The notes under the pieces were generated by a model. The model was not told the origin of the DNA. It did not search any database and was given only the letters and a program-made list of their open reading frames with translations. Source: a virus. Taken from it: a DNA stretch of 29,999 bases. This document shows positions 23,351 through 28,842 of this stretch, piece by piece. The stretch covers positions 1 to 29,999 of the IMG/VR virus record IMGVR_UViG_3300031565_000242. One strand, given 5' to 3'. The stretch's first letter is position 1; every line of letters starts with the position of its first letter. The position numbers were made by a program, and so were the translations under genes.

Positions 23351-23672
23351 CACAAAATTTTCCCAACTGTGCCTTGCGGACAGGTCCTAATTTCCAAGCT
23401 ATAGTCCAATGCGCCTTCACCTCACGCACCTTTCCAATATCCGCCCTGGTAAGTCCCAGCATCTCATAATTATCATCTTTGACTCTTATAGTTGCTGCCG
23501 GCCAGTAATTTATGACCCATTTTATTCTCTCCTGAAATTCGCTCGGTATAAAAGAATCTATCCCTCTTTGAAGTTCTTTTCTTGCCGCATTTTCAGTCAC
23601 CGGAGTTAAGTCCTCGACTGTCATAAAATCCATGTATTGTTTTGCTGGGTCAAATGGCACTGTTTGCCTCAT
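23340..23672 (-). CDS. Unrecognised protein downstream of TerL
   Basis: 110 residues. The central part is alpha/beta with aromatic residues (FQERIKWVINYWPAATIRVK) and a basic C-terminus (TIAWKLGPVRKAQLGKF). It contains DDNYEMLGLTRADIGKVREV. No family is recognised. It begins immediately inside a 17-base tandem duplication that also contains a second ATG in a different frame. Position between TerL and portal is common for small packaging or head-joining accessory proteins. Confidence 0.6.
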   Translation of the reverse strand: MRQTVPFDPAKQYMDFMTVEDLTPVTENAARKELQRGIDSFIPSEFQERIKWVINYWPAATIRVKDDNYEMLGLTRADIGKVREVKAHWTIAWKLGPVRKAQLGKFCDGL

Positions 23673-23689
23673 GGCACTGTTTGCCTCAT
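23654..23689. repeat. 17-bp tandem duplication across a start codon
   Basis: ATGGCACTGTTTGCCTC is present twice in a row (23654-23670, 23671-23687) plus two more bases. On the - strand each copy carries ATGAGGCAAACAGTGCC. The first ATG (23689) reads six codons (MRQTVP) and stops at a TGA that overlaps the second ATG (23672), the start of the 110-aa gene. Confidence 0.9.
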
Positions 23690-23696
23690 TTTATCT

Positions 23697-25169
23697 CTAC
23701 CCATAATTCAAAGGTTTTCTGTGCCGGTCTGCAAGCTCCCTGGCTTGCTCTGCCGTCATACCCACTCTGCCGCATTTTTTTACGGCTACCGAAGCGTAGC
23801 GCATCATATCCGCCGCATGGTCTGTACCATCCTTTTCCGGCACACCGGTAAACACCGGATTGTCCTCTGTGCTCATTTGCCGATTGATACGTTCGTGGTA
23901 TCCCTGCAAGCACTCAATCAGCCTGGCACATCGAACCTTATCAAACCGGCAGCAGTCAAGAAACTGCCGTGTCCGCTCGATACCCTCGTTTACCCGGTGC
24001 TCACGAGGTAATGCCTTCGGCAAATAATGGAACTGCCGCAGGGTTTCAATCGCCGTCTCACCCGTGATTATCCTGGTTGCGTTGCTATCCATATCGCACG
24101 GCACAAATATATCTGCGTAACGGTACCCACGTTCTAACTTACGGGCATCAAATAACTCAACGTACTTTGCAATACTTAACCCGCTATCCTCGTAATAATC
24201 GATAAAATTAACATTGGTCTCAATCACCTGCATAAAACCAATAGCGGTTGTATAGCCAGGGTCCATAATGATATATACCGGATAGTTCGGGTTATGGTCA
24301 AGGTAATCAAGGAACCGGCCCTTTTTCTCAAGTTCGGCCATCTTCTTGCCGTAGTATGCACCCTCAGCTCCCTTCTCGGATATGCCGCCCTCAACACGCA
24401 CCCTGTATTCATCCGAATCAACCCCATACTTGAGCCTAATCCGCTGCTCATAGTCACGGCCATAAACGCCTGGTATAAGTTGCTCGCCCGTCTGATATAC
24501 CGGTGTATCCTTCACCGAAATCTGTATCCGGTTCCAGGTCGGGTCACGCAAGGCCGCTGCAAAGTCGCCGTACTTGCTTGTGGGATTACCTATAGCTAAC
24601 ACCCGCTTAAACGGTGCGCCGATGTGCTCTATCGCCCTGTATATCTCTGGTAATATGCCCGCTGCCTCATCGAGTATAATCAGCACGTGCTCATTGTGTA
24701 TGCCCTGTACCTTTGTGGCCTCTTGAGTAATCGTGTCCTGGCGTGTCGAAATACCTACGGCATACCATATCCGCCCTGTCGCAGGCTGCATATCAAGCAT
24801 AGTCGCGGTCAGCTTGCCGCCTAACGGAATCCGGGCGCCACTGTGAGCCGTCCTTATCTCACGCCAAAGTAGGTTTTTGACCTGATGTCCGCTCGGTGCG
24901 GTAGTTACCACTGTGCAAGGGCAATAACAATACAAAAATGTCAACGCAATCCGCGCCGCCCCGTAAGTTTTGCTCACACCGTGCCCCGCCTGTACGGCTG
25001 TACGCTCGTTATCACGCACAGAATCATTGACTTCGCACATCTTCGACCAGAGGTGCTCAGGCTGGACGTCTAATGCGTGGGTCATAAACCAGTTATAGTC
25101 CTGCTGGCCGCGTGTAACCAATTCCTGGGCCGCCTCTGCATCAGCCTTGCTTATTGTCGCTGTCTCCAC
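23697..25169 (-). CDS. terL: Terminase large subunit (TerL)
   Basis: 490 residues from a GTG start with GGAG seven bases upstream; the start lies 29 bases inside TerS. The N-terminal ATPase has a Walker A at 62-68 (GHGVSKT), a Walker B (VLIILDEAAG, with D167 and E168) and a coupling motif (IGNPT, 193-197). The C-terminal RNase H-like nuclease has candidate metal residues D303 (IIMDPGY), D359/D361 (VPCDMD) and the DGTDHAAD block (447-454). It drives DNA into the prohead through the portal and cuts the concatemer. The sequence looks intact, with no missing catalytic residue. Confidence 0.95.
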   Translation of the reverse strand: METATISKADAEAAQELVTRGQQDYNWFMTHALDVQPEHLWSKMCEVNDSVRDNERTAVQAGHGVSKTYGAARIALTFLYCYCPCTVVTTAPSGHQVKNLLWREIRTAHSGARIPLGGKLTATMLDMQPATGRIWYAVGISTRQDTITQEATKVQGIHNEHVLIILDEAAGILPEIYRAIEHIGAPFKRVLAIGNPTSKYGDFAAALRDPTWNRIQISVKDTPVYQTGEQLIPGVYGRDYEQRIRLKYGVDSDEYRVRVEGGISEKGAEGAYYGKKMAELEKKGRFLDYLDHNPNYPVYIIMDPGYTTAIGFMQVIETNVNFIDYYEDSGLSIAKYVELFDARKLERGYRYADIFVPCDMDSNATRIITGETAIETLRQFHYLPKALPREHRVNEGIERTRQFLDCCRFDKVRCARLIECLQGYHERINRQMSTEDNPVFTGVPEKDGTDHAADMMRYASVAVKKCGRVGMTAEQARELADRHRKPLNYG

Positions 25170-25575
25170 TTACAACTCCACTTATAGCCTGCGCCAAAGT
25201 TACCTGCCCGCTTACATCGAGCTTCTTTGTGATTCTCTGCCTGAGGGCATTATACTCTCTGATTGCCCCCAGCTTCGAGCCAAAATCGGCATCTTGGGTT
25301 ATAAGAAAAGCTAATTGTTTATCAACATGCTCCTCATTAAGGGTCACCTGAAGCAAATCATTGATATAGGCTAAAACGTTAGTGCTTGTTAGTAGCTTAT
25401 GGGCATTGACTTTAGCGGTGTTGTAGCCCCCTTTTTTGCTCACGTCAATGTCATAGGCCTCACCGTATGATTGTACGCCATTGCCGAAGAACTCCCTATC
25501 TGTAGCATATAATTCGCAGAACCGCTTTCGCCGGAGCGTCAACTTGGCAACCTGTTTTTTGGCTTTATTCGCCAT
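25141..25575 (-). CDS. terS: Terminase small subunit (TerS)
   Basis: 144 residues when started at the ATG at 25575, which has GAAGGG six bases upstream; a GTG seven codons earlier lacks that support. The N-terminal part is a helix-turn-helix type DNA-binding region (LRRKRFCELYATDREFF, GVQSYGEAYDID, GYNTAKVNAHKLL), as in the Terminase_2 family. A central oligomerisation helix and a C-terminal tail (LDVSGQVTLAQAIS) follow, as in TerS proteins that contact TerL. It recognises the packaging site on phage DNA. Confidence 0.85.
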   Translation of the reverse strand: MANKAKKQVAKLTLRRKRFCELYATDREFFGNGVQSYGEAYDIDVSKKGGYNTAKVNAHKLLTSTNVLAYINDLLQVTLNEEHVDKQLAFLITQDADFGSKLGAIREYNALRQRITKKLDVSGQVTLAQAISGVVSGDSDNKQG

Positions 25576-25602
25576 ATAATTCCCTTCTTGAAGCACTAAA
25601 AA

Positions 25603-25731
25603 CTACTTCTTATGGCCCAAAATCAGGCTCCACGCAAGCCTAAAAACCTTTGCTCTGATCCGCGCATCAATCACATTCTGCGCGCCTTTGCGTTGTACTG
25701 CAACTTTTTTTTGTCGTTTATGAATTGCCAT
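25603..25731 (-). CDS. Small very basic ORF at the head of the late operon
   Basis: 42 residues, starting MAIHKRQKKVAVQRKGAQNV and ending HKK, with many Lys and Arg and one hydrophobic patch (FRLAWSLILG). A nucleic-acid-binding role is possible but unproven. The ATG lies only nine bases after a TATAAT hexamer, so the transcript would have almost no leader and I see no SD. It may be translated leaderless, or it may not be a gene at all and the region may simply be the leader of TerS, which starts 27 bases downstream. Confidence 0.4.
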   Translation of the reverse strand: MAIHKRQKKVAVQRKGAQNVIDARIRAKVFRLAWSLILGHKK

Positions 25732-25739
25732 GCCATACA

Positions 25740-25766
25740 ATTATATCATCTGTTTATTTTTGTCAA
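25740..25766 (-). promoter_or_regulatory. Candidate late-operon promoter
   Basis: On the - strand TTGACA (25766-25761) and TATAAT (25745-25740) are both perfect, but the spacing is 15 bases, two below optimum, so activity could be weak or activator-dependent. It points toward TerS. The region up to 25900 is A-rich on this strand and includes a TGTTG/CAACA dyad (25783-25800) upstream of the -35, a possible activator or repressor site. Confidence 0.55.
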
Positions 25767-25899
25767 CATCTTTTTACATATTTGTTGTTTTTCTTCAACA
25801 GGTGCTGTTAGCCAAGTGTCCAGTGATTATTTTATTTCTCTGTTTTTCTGCGTTTTCAGGCCAATAACAATGATTTTCAGCCTTTTTTCGGATTTGCTA
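25767..25899. promoter_or_regulatory. Divergent control region without genes
   Basis: This T-rich (+ strand) stretch lies between the two divergent promoters. It holds the TGTTG-N8-CAACA dyad (25783-25800) and two copies of a TTTTCAG(G)CC word near 25854 and 25874. The open frames across it are T-rich chance products. It is a likely place for phage regulators to switch between the small-gene operon and the late operon. Confidence 0.45.
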
Positions 25900-25927
25900 T
25901 TGACTTTTGGCTGTTTCGGACGATAAT
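25900..25927 (+). promoter_or_regulatory. Candidate promoter of the + strand small-gene operon
   Basis: TTGACT (25900-25905) and GATAAT (25922-25927) each match five of six consensus bases, with a 16-base spacer. Transcription would start near 25934, 16 bases before the long inverted repeat, so the transcript would begin with the structured RNA described next. Confidence 0.6.
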
Positions 25928-25949
25928 AGATAGAGAGGTAAAAATTTTA

Positions 25950-26033
25950 TGGACTCGGCTAAAAACACAATCCAATATCAACCAACAAGCTCGCCTTGTG
26001 TCTGCGTTGCAATTCTGACTTTAGCCGAGTCCA
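25950..26033 (+). ncRNA. Candidate structured leader RNA closed by a 14-bp stem
   Basis: TGGACTCGGCTAAA (25950-25963) is perfectly complementary to TTTAGCCGAGTCCA (26020-26033). Inside the 56-base loop, ACACAA (25965-25970) pairs with TTGTGT (25996-26001) and CAAG with CTTG around a CTCGC loop. The whole forms a compact RNA of about 84 bases at the very start of the predicted transcript. A 63-codon open frame begins one base before the stem, but such perfect pairing argues for RNA function. No known riboswitch or ncRNA family is recognised. Confidence 0.5.
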
Positions 26034-26042
26034 GTCTTCAGC

Positions 26043-26084
26043 GCGGCACAGGCGGGCTTGTTTTATTTATGAAAGGGCAGGTAA
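26043..26084 (+). repeat. Start-associated element, degenerate copy 0
   Basis: GCGGCACAGGCGG (26043-26055) matches the GCGGCACAG half of the later elements without the full dyad. It is followed by GAAAGGGCAGGTAAA, identical to the sequence before the gene at 27091, and directly by the ATG at 26085. Confidence 0.6.
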
Positions 26085-26582
26085 ATGGTATCTGTAAAAA
26101 GTATTCTTGGAGATTACGTGCAAAAACAGAAAAACTATGAGCAAAAACGCGGTAAAATTAACAACAGGATAACCCAGCGCGAAAATCAAATTAAAAGGCT
26201 CAAAAACAAACTTACACGATTGGATCCTATAAACTGGATTGATGAGATACTCCAACCTATCGCTGAGTTACTTGTAAAAAAAATGCCTGACCGGTATTAT
26301 GAGATTTTAGGGCCTTTTGGCTTAACTTCACACACAGCCCTACATTTCTACAAAAAAGAAGTGACTAACAAAAACCGTTTTGAGAAAGGTAACTGCTTGA
26401 GTATAGATTTCAGGCCAGTTAATCTCGATATAGGCGAAATTGTCCTTGTGGATAATACTACTGATACTGGCAAATATAAGAACGGCACAATGGGGGAAGT
26501 AAACGGAATGAACCACCCCAACGTGCCAATGAAAAAAACCATAGACGAATTATTAGACTGGATAAATCGGCAGAATGCCTAA
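26085..26582 (+). CDS. Coiled-coil accessory protein, unrecognised
   Basis: 165 residues. Residues 1-60 form a charged coiled coil (YVQKQKNYEQKRGKINNRIT, then QIKRLKNKLTRLDP). A globular C-terminal domain follows with RYYEILGPFGLTSHTALHFY and NCLSIDFRPVNLDIGEIVLV, and the end is helical (KKTIDELLDWINRQ). No family is recognised. The start is fixed by GAAAGGGCAGG eight bases upstream, part of the repeated element. It is the first and longest gene of the + strand small-gene operon, so it may be an early phage function such as host takeover or DNA handling; this is position-based only. Confidence 0.65.
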   Translation: MVSVKSILGDYVQKQKNYEQKRGKINNRITQRENQIKRLKNKLTRLDPINWIDEILQPIAELLVKKMPDRYYEILGPFGLTSHTALHFYKKEVTNKNRFEKGNCLSIDFRPVNLDIGEIVLVDNTTDTGKYKNGTMGEVNGMNHPNVPMKKTIDELLDWINRQNA

Positions 26583-26584
26583 CA

Positions 26585-26660
26585 GGCTGACCGGCTTTAG
26601 CCCGGTTCGAGTCCGGGCACAGCCTTTGAGATTATTAACCTTAACTGAAAGGGTAAAAAA
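26585..26660 (+). repeat. Start-associated element A1 with T-arm-like hairpin
   Basis: GGCTG (26585-26589) can pair with CAGCC (26620-26624). Inside lies GCCCGG-TTCGAGT-CCGGGC (26600-26618), a perfect tRNA T-arm (G53 to C61 pattern). Then come ATTATTAACC, TTAACTGAAAGGG and the ATG at 26661. Together with A2 it forms a direct repeat of about 55 bases. Confidence 0.8.
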
Positions 26661-27020
26661 ATGGCACGGTACAAAGCAATTTGGATTTATGGCCCGCAAT
26701 GTACGCGGGCAGGGCAAGAAAAAGCACGCCGCGAAGCCAGAACACTCCCGGAATTCGCACAAAAACTCTGCCAAGTTTACGGGAACTTTCTCGGAGACGG
26801 CTTCAGTTGCTACGAATTCAAAAATGAGGATGCCGTCTTCAACTGTTTCGGCTCCGATGATTTGCCGGACTGGTTCGCGGCCGTAACTGGCTACCCTGTA
26901 TACGTTTTCTCAAGCTGTTTCGGACGAGAAATCTTATGCAATCCGACCGCCACTGCGATTATCAATCAGATTCGCGGCGAATCCTACGGTGATTATGATT
27001 TAACGATTATGGGTGTTTAG
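26661..27020 (+). CDS. Small accessory protein, unrecognised
   Basis: 119 residues. The N-terminal half reads ARYKAIWIYGPQCTRAGQEK, a strand followed by a basic helix. Later come VYGNFLGDGFSCYEFKNEDA, LPDWFAAVTGYPVYVFSSCF and a short C-terminal part ending TIMGV. Several Cys and aromatic residues suggest a small folded domain. The start is chosen because GAAAGGG of element A1 stands eight bases before it; the frame at 26575 on the same strand overlaps and lacks this support. Function unknown; probably a non-essential early or host-interaction gene. Confidence 0.65.
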   Translation: MARYKAIWIYGPQCTRAGQEKARREARTLPEFAQKLCQVYGNFLGDGFSCYEFKNEDAVFNCFGSDDLPDWFAAVTGYPVYVFSSCFGREILCNPTATAIINQIRGESYGDYDLTIMGV

Positions 27021-27090
27021 GCTGCCCGGCCTGGTTCGAGTCCGGGCACAGCCCGTAAGATTATTAACCTTAACTGAAAGGGCAGGTAAA
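27020..27090 (+). repeat. Start-associated element A2 with T-arm-like hairpin
   Basis: This is the second copy of the A type. GGCTG (27020-27024) faces CAGCC (27049-27053). The inner hairpin is GCCTGG-TTCGAGT-CCGGGC (27029-27047): relative to A1 a C has become T, which keeps the pair as G-U. ATTATTAACC and TTAACTGAAAGGG are identical to A1. Its first base is the last base of the preceding TAG stop. Confidence 0.8.
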
Positions 27091-27285
27091 ATGGCTGATT
27101 ATATAAATTGTAAATGTTGCCACACGGCCTGTCGCATACGCCGCAGTAAACGGCACGACAAGACCAATCCTGATATATTGCTATGCGGCGAAATTATCTA
27201 TCATCAAAACGGTACAAAGGAATGGCGGGAATACGGCAGAGTCAATGAAAAAACTAATCAGATATTGTCTATGAGTCTTCTTTAG
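27091..27285 (+). CDS. Cys-rich small protein, possible zinc binder
   Basis: 64 residues from the ATG at 27091, directly after GAAAGGGCAGG; the longer open frame from 27013 would include the element itself and is rejected. The N-terminus has C7-x-C9-C10-x3-C14 (NCKCCHTACRIRR) with a further Cys at 32 (LLCGEIIYHQNGTKEWREYG), enough for a small zinc site. No family is recognised. Small zinc-finger-like proteins are common among phage early genes, but a DNA- or protein-binding role is inferred only. Confidence 0.6.
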   Translation: MADYINCKCCHTACRIRRSKRHDKTNPDILLCGEIIYHQNGTKEWREYGRVNEKTNQILSMSLL

Positions 27286-27315
27286 CGGCACAGCCGCAGA
27301 AAGGGATATAAGATT
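27283..27315 (+). repeat. Start-associated element B1
   Basis: The TAG stop of the preceding gene runs into AGCGGCACAGCCGCAGAAAG (27284-27303). GCGGC-ACA-GCCGC is a 5-bp hairpin with a three-base loop. AAAGGG then provides the ribosome site for the ATG at 27316. Confidence 0.8.
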
Positions 27316-27558
27316 ATGGGCCTTAATTATGATAACGAGCATTGCCGCATAGCGGCTAAAATGTTGGAAACAGAACCAGACTTGCTGGATTACCGCCTGA
27401 TAGAATACTTAAATGCTATATCTGCGCTTATAATTTGTGGAGGCGGAGAATTTATCAGCAGGCAAGCAATAGCCGTAGCTATCGTAGGCTGGAGAGAAGA
27501 TAAAGCAGATGATTTTACCGAGATAGCGGCACAGCCGCAGAAAGGGTTAAAAAAATGA
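27316..27558 (+). CDS. Small accessory protein with element-encoded tail
   Basis: 80 residues. It is acidic and helical (HCRIAAKMLETEPDLLDYRL) with a central hydrophobic stretch (NAISALIICGGGEF) and a helix with REDKADDFTEIA. The last ten residues (AAQPQKGLKK) are translated from the repeated element B2, because here the TAG of the element is out of frame, and the stop overlaps the next ATG (ATGA). Function unknown. In the other copies the element begins at the stop codon, so a small indel or a recombination event may have extended this protein. Confidence 0.6.
   Translation: MGLNYDNEHCRIAAKMLETEPDLLDYRLIEYLNAISALIICGGGEFISRQAIAVAIVGWREDKADDFTEIAAQPQKGLKK
27524..27554 (+). repeat. Start-associated element B2
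   Basis: AGCGGCACAGCCGCAGAAAG at 27525-27544, identical to B1 and B3, followed by GGTTAAAAAA and the ATG at 27555. It lies inside the end of the preceding reading frame instead of after its stop. Confidence 0.8.
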
Positions 27559-27746
27559 CAGTGCGCAATGATTGGGTTGGCCATTTACGCAGGTACACTC
27601 TTAGGGAATTGCGCCGCCGGCAAAGCATAAATGAACAGCAAATACAGATTGCATATAAAACTCACAACGCCGATGCTTTAGTGCAGTTGCAAAATATGAA
27701 TGATAGTTTGGCTGAAGCTGTATATCTGAATGAATTTGCTTATTAG
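27555..27746 (+). CDS. Small helical accessory protein
   Basis: 63 residues, basic N-terminus (TVRNDWVGHLRRYTLRELRR) followed by one long helix (INEQQIQIAYKTHNADALVQ, then LQNMNDSLAEAVYLNE) that is likely to dimerise. No family is recognised. The start is coupled to the preceding stop (ATGA) and has the element's AAAGGG eight bases upstream. Confidence 0.6.
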   Translation: MTVRNDWVGHLRRYTLRELRRRQSINEQQIQIAYKTHNADALVQLQNMNDSLAEAVYLNEFAY

Positions 27747-27774
27747 CGGCACAGCCGCAGAAAGAGCAGGAAAA
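27744..27774 (+). repeat. Start-associated element B3
   Basis: The TAG stop of the preceding gene is its first three bases. AGCGGCACAGCCGCAGAAAG spans 27745-27764, and GAGCAGGAAAA leads to the ATG at 27775. Here AAAGGG has become AAAGAG, but AGCAGG supplies an SD-like site. Confidence 0.8.
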
Positions 27775-27969
27775 ATGAACACAATAGAATCAATCCTCAA
27801 ATTAACAAACCAGATAATTAACGACTGGCACGCTGACGCTGCCAACATCCTCAAAGAAGAACCAGCCGGATTACGCTTGGCGCGGGCAATCAAAGACAAC
27901 GCTAATCGAGGGTTACAAACTCAGGCGGCCAAATGGCTGGGCAATGCTCAGCTTACTTTGGGCACTTGA
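27775..27969 (+). CDS. Small helical accessory protein, end of the + strand operon
   Basis: 64 residues, starting MNTIESILKLTNQIINDWHA and continuing ILKEEPAGLRLARAIKD and LQTQAAKWLGNAQLTLGT. It appears fully helical. The longer open frame from 27730 includes element B3 and is rejected. No family is recognised. It is the last clear gene before the convergent junction with the - strand genes. Confidence 0.6.
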   Translation: MNTIESILKLTNQIINDWHADAANILKEEPAGLRLARAIKDNANRGLQTQAAKWLGNAQLTLGT

Positions 27970-28168
27970 TATTGAGACTGGCAACGTATTCAAACAGGTT
28001 GACCAACTTCATACTACAGAAGGCCCGGCAAGGTCAATAAAGTGCCCGTAATGACCGAGATAATTTCAAGTGCGGGGGGGTTTTCCCGCCAATAGGACAA
28101 AGTCGCAACACAGGGCCAGCCAGAGGCCTTAAAATGGATTCTGGCGACTTAACCGTCCAGCCTTATAA
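27970..28168. other. Convergent intergenic region with GC hairpin
   Basis: About 200 bases between the + strand operon and the - strand 50-aa gene. The notable feature is GCGGG-N8-CCCGC (28072-28089), which includes a seven-G run and a four-T run. It could serve as a terminator for either direction, but neither strand has a real U-tract after it. Short open frames here (14-30 codons) have no SD. Confidence 0.4.
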
Positions 28169-28321
28169 TCATATCGGTCCCCAACTAAACTCTGGATTCG
28201 GAATAGGTTCACAAACAGCGATATAAACACCAATGCTGTCCGGCGGCAAATCATATTCTTTAGCCAGTTTTTGCCATACCAACTCTGACAATTCTGATTT
28301 ATATACCCGTATAGCCTTCAT
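28169..28321 (-). CDS. 50-residue protein, unrecognised
   Basis: The sequence starts MKAIRVYKSELSELVWQKLA and ends in NPEFSWGPI, with a short acidic helix and a strand IGVYIAVCEPIP. AAAGG stands nine bases before the ATG. A 30-codon frame on the + strand overlaps but lacks a ribosome site. The gene follows the lipoprotein gene after a hairpin. Function unknown. Confidence 0.5.
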   Translation of the reverse strand: MKAIRVYKSELSELVWQKLAKEYDLPPDSIGVYIAVCEPIPNPEFSWGPI

Positions 28322-28340
28322 ATCATTTACCTTTGCCAAT

Positions 28341-28384
28341 GCGCCCCGCCAAGTCCTTTAGCAGCAACAGGCCGGACGGGGCGC
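28341..28384 (-). other. 8-bp GC-rich hairpin after the lipoprotein gene
   Basis: GCGCCCCG (28341-28348) faces CGGGGCGC (28377-28384) with a 28-base loop. On the - strand it lies between the lipoprotein stop and the 50-aa gene. No U-tract follows, so it is at best a Rho-type or processing signal. Confidence 0.4.
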
Positions 28385-28394
28385 GTACGTATAA

Positions 28395-28838
28395 TTATTC
28401 TTTCGCAGGCAGTTTCCTCAAGGCCCGGATAATGTTCTCGGCCTTCGGGCCTATGGTTTCCGCCAGATACCCTTCAAGGTTGTCCCACTGTTCGCGGTTG
28501 GCTGCCTTGTATGCCTCAATCCCTTGTACGATTGAAGCCGTTGCGCTGTAATACATCTGGCTTTGGGTCTGTGCCGTCACCAATTTAGGTTTGACAGTTT
28601 TCCAGGTTCCATATACCGCACCGCCCGCCGTTGCTACCGGCAAAAGAAAAGGCCAGACAATCCCCAATAGCCCCAGTATGCCGATTGCCGTCTCTGCCGC
28701 CCGCTCAACCTGCCCCACAGTGTTCGGGTCAAGCGAAGTCTGTGTTTGCCCGGTTACGGGGTCTTTCGTACTTATGCAGCCAGCCACTACGAGCGACAGC
28801 CCTGCACACATTACAATTAACAACAATACTTTTTTCAT
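28395..28838 (-). CDS. Phage lipoprotein with a hydrophobic Gly-rich segment
   Basis: 147 residues. A lipoprotein signal peptide (MKKVLLLIVMCAGLSLVVAG then C21, lipobox VAGC) means export and lipid attachment at C21. A polar linker (STKDPVTGQTQTSLDPN) leads to a long hydrophobic stretch at about 50-78 (AIGILGLLGIVWPFLLPVAT, AGGAVYG) that could cross or enter a membrane, followed by a charged helical C-terminus. A lipoprotein with a second membrane segment fits a lysis or superinfection-exclusion role, and it could be partner to the membrane coiled-coil protein at 927-1193. Neither is proven. AAAGGAG stands just before the ATG. Confidence 0.7.
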   Translation of the reverse strand: MKKVLLLIVMCAGLSLVVAGCISTKDPVTGQTQTSLDPNTVGQVERAAETAIGILGLLGIVWPFLLPVATAGGAVYGTWKTVKPKLVTAQTQSQMYYSATASIVQGIEAYKAANREQWDNLEGYLAETIGPKAENIIRALRKLPAKE

Positions 28839-28842
28839 TTTG

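Noticed and set aside
25612-25926. 104-aa + strand frame in the divergent control region
   Set aside because: It is a T-rich frame giving Phe/Leu/Ser/Cys runs, has no SD, overlaps promoter-like sequences on both strands, and is antisense to the 42-aa ORF.
25949-26140. 63-aa frame starting at the long inverted repeat
   Set aside because: Its first codons are one arm of a perfect 14-bp stem and its end overlaps the better-supported gene at 26085. An AGAGAGG lies upstream, so a coding role is not excluded, but RNA structure explains the region better.
26600-26624. Possible tRNA gene at the T-arm sequence
   Set aside because: Only the T-arm and a short acceptor-like pair exist. No D-arm, anticodon arm or full 7-bp acceptor can be drawn, and the upstream sequence is coding.
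26575-26886. 103-aa frame overlapping the 119-aa gene
   Set aside because: It starts upstream of element A1 and includes it. The SD of the element serves the ATG at 26661 in the other frame.
27013-27090. N-terminal extension of the Cys-rich protein
   Set aside because: The extension would be translated from the repeated element and lacks its own SD. ATG 27091 follows GAAAGGGCAGG directly.
26043-27774. CRISPR array
   Set aside because: The repeats are spaced by whole genes of different lengths, sit at start codons and show two types. There are no uniform spacers and no cas genes.
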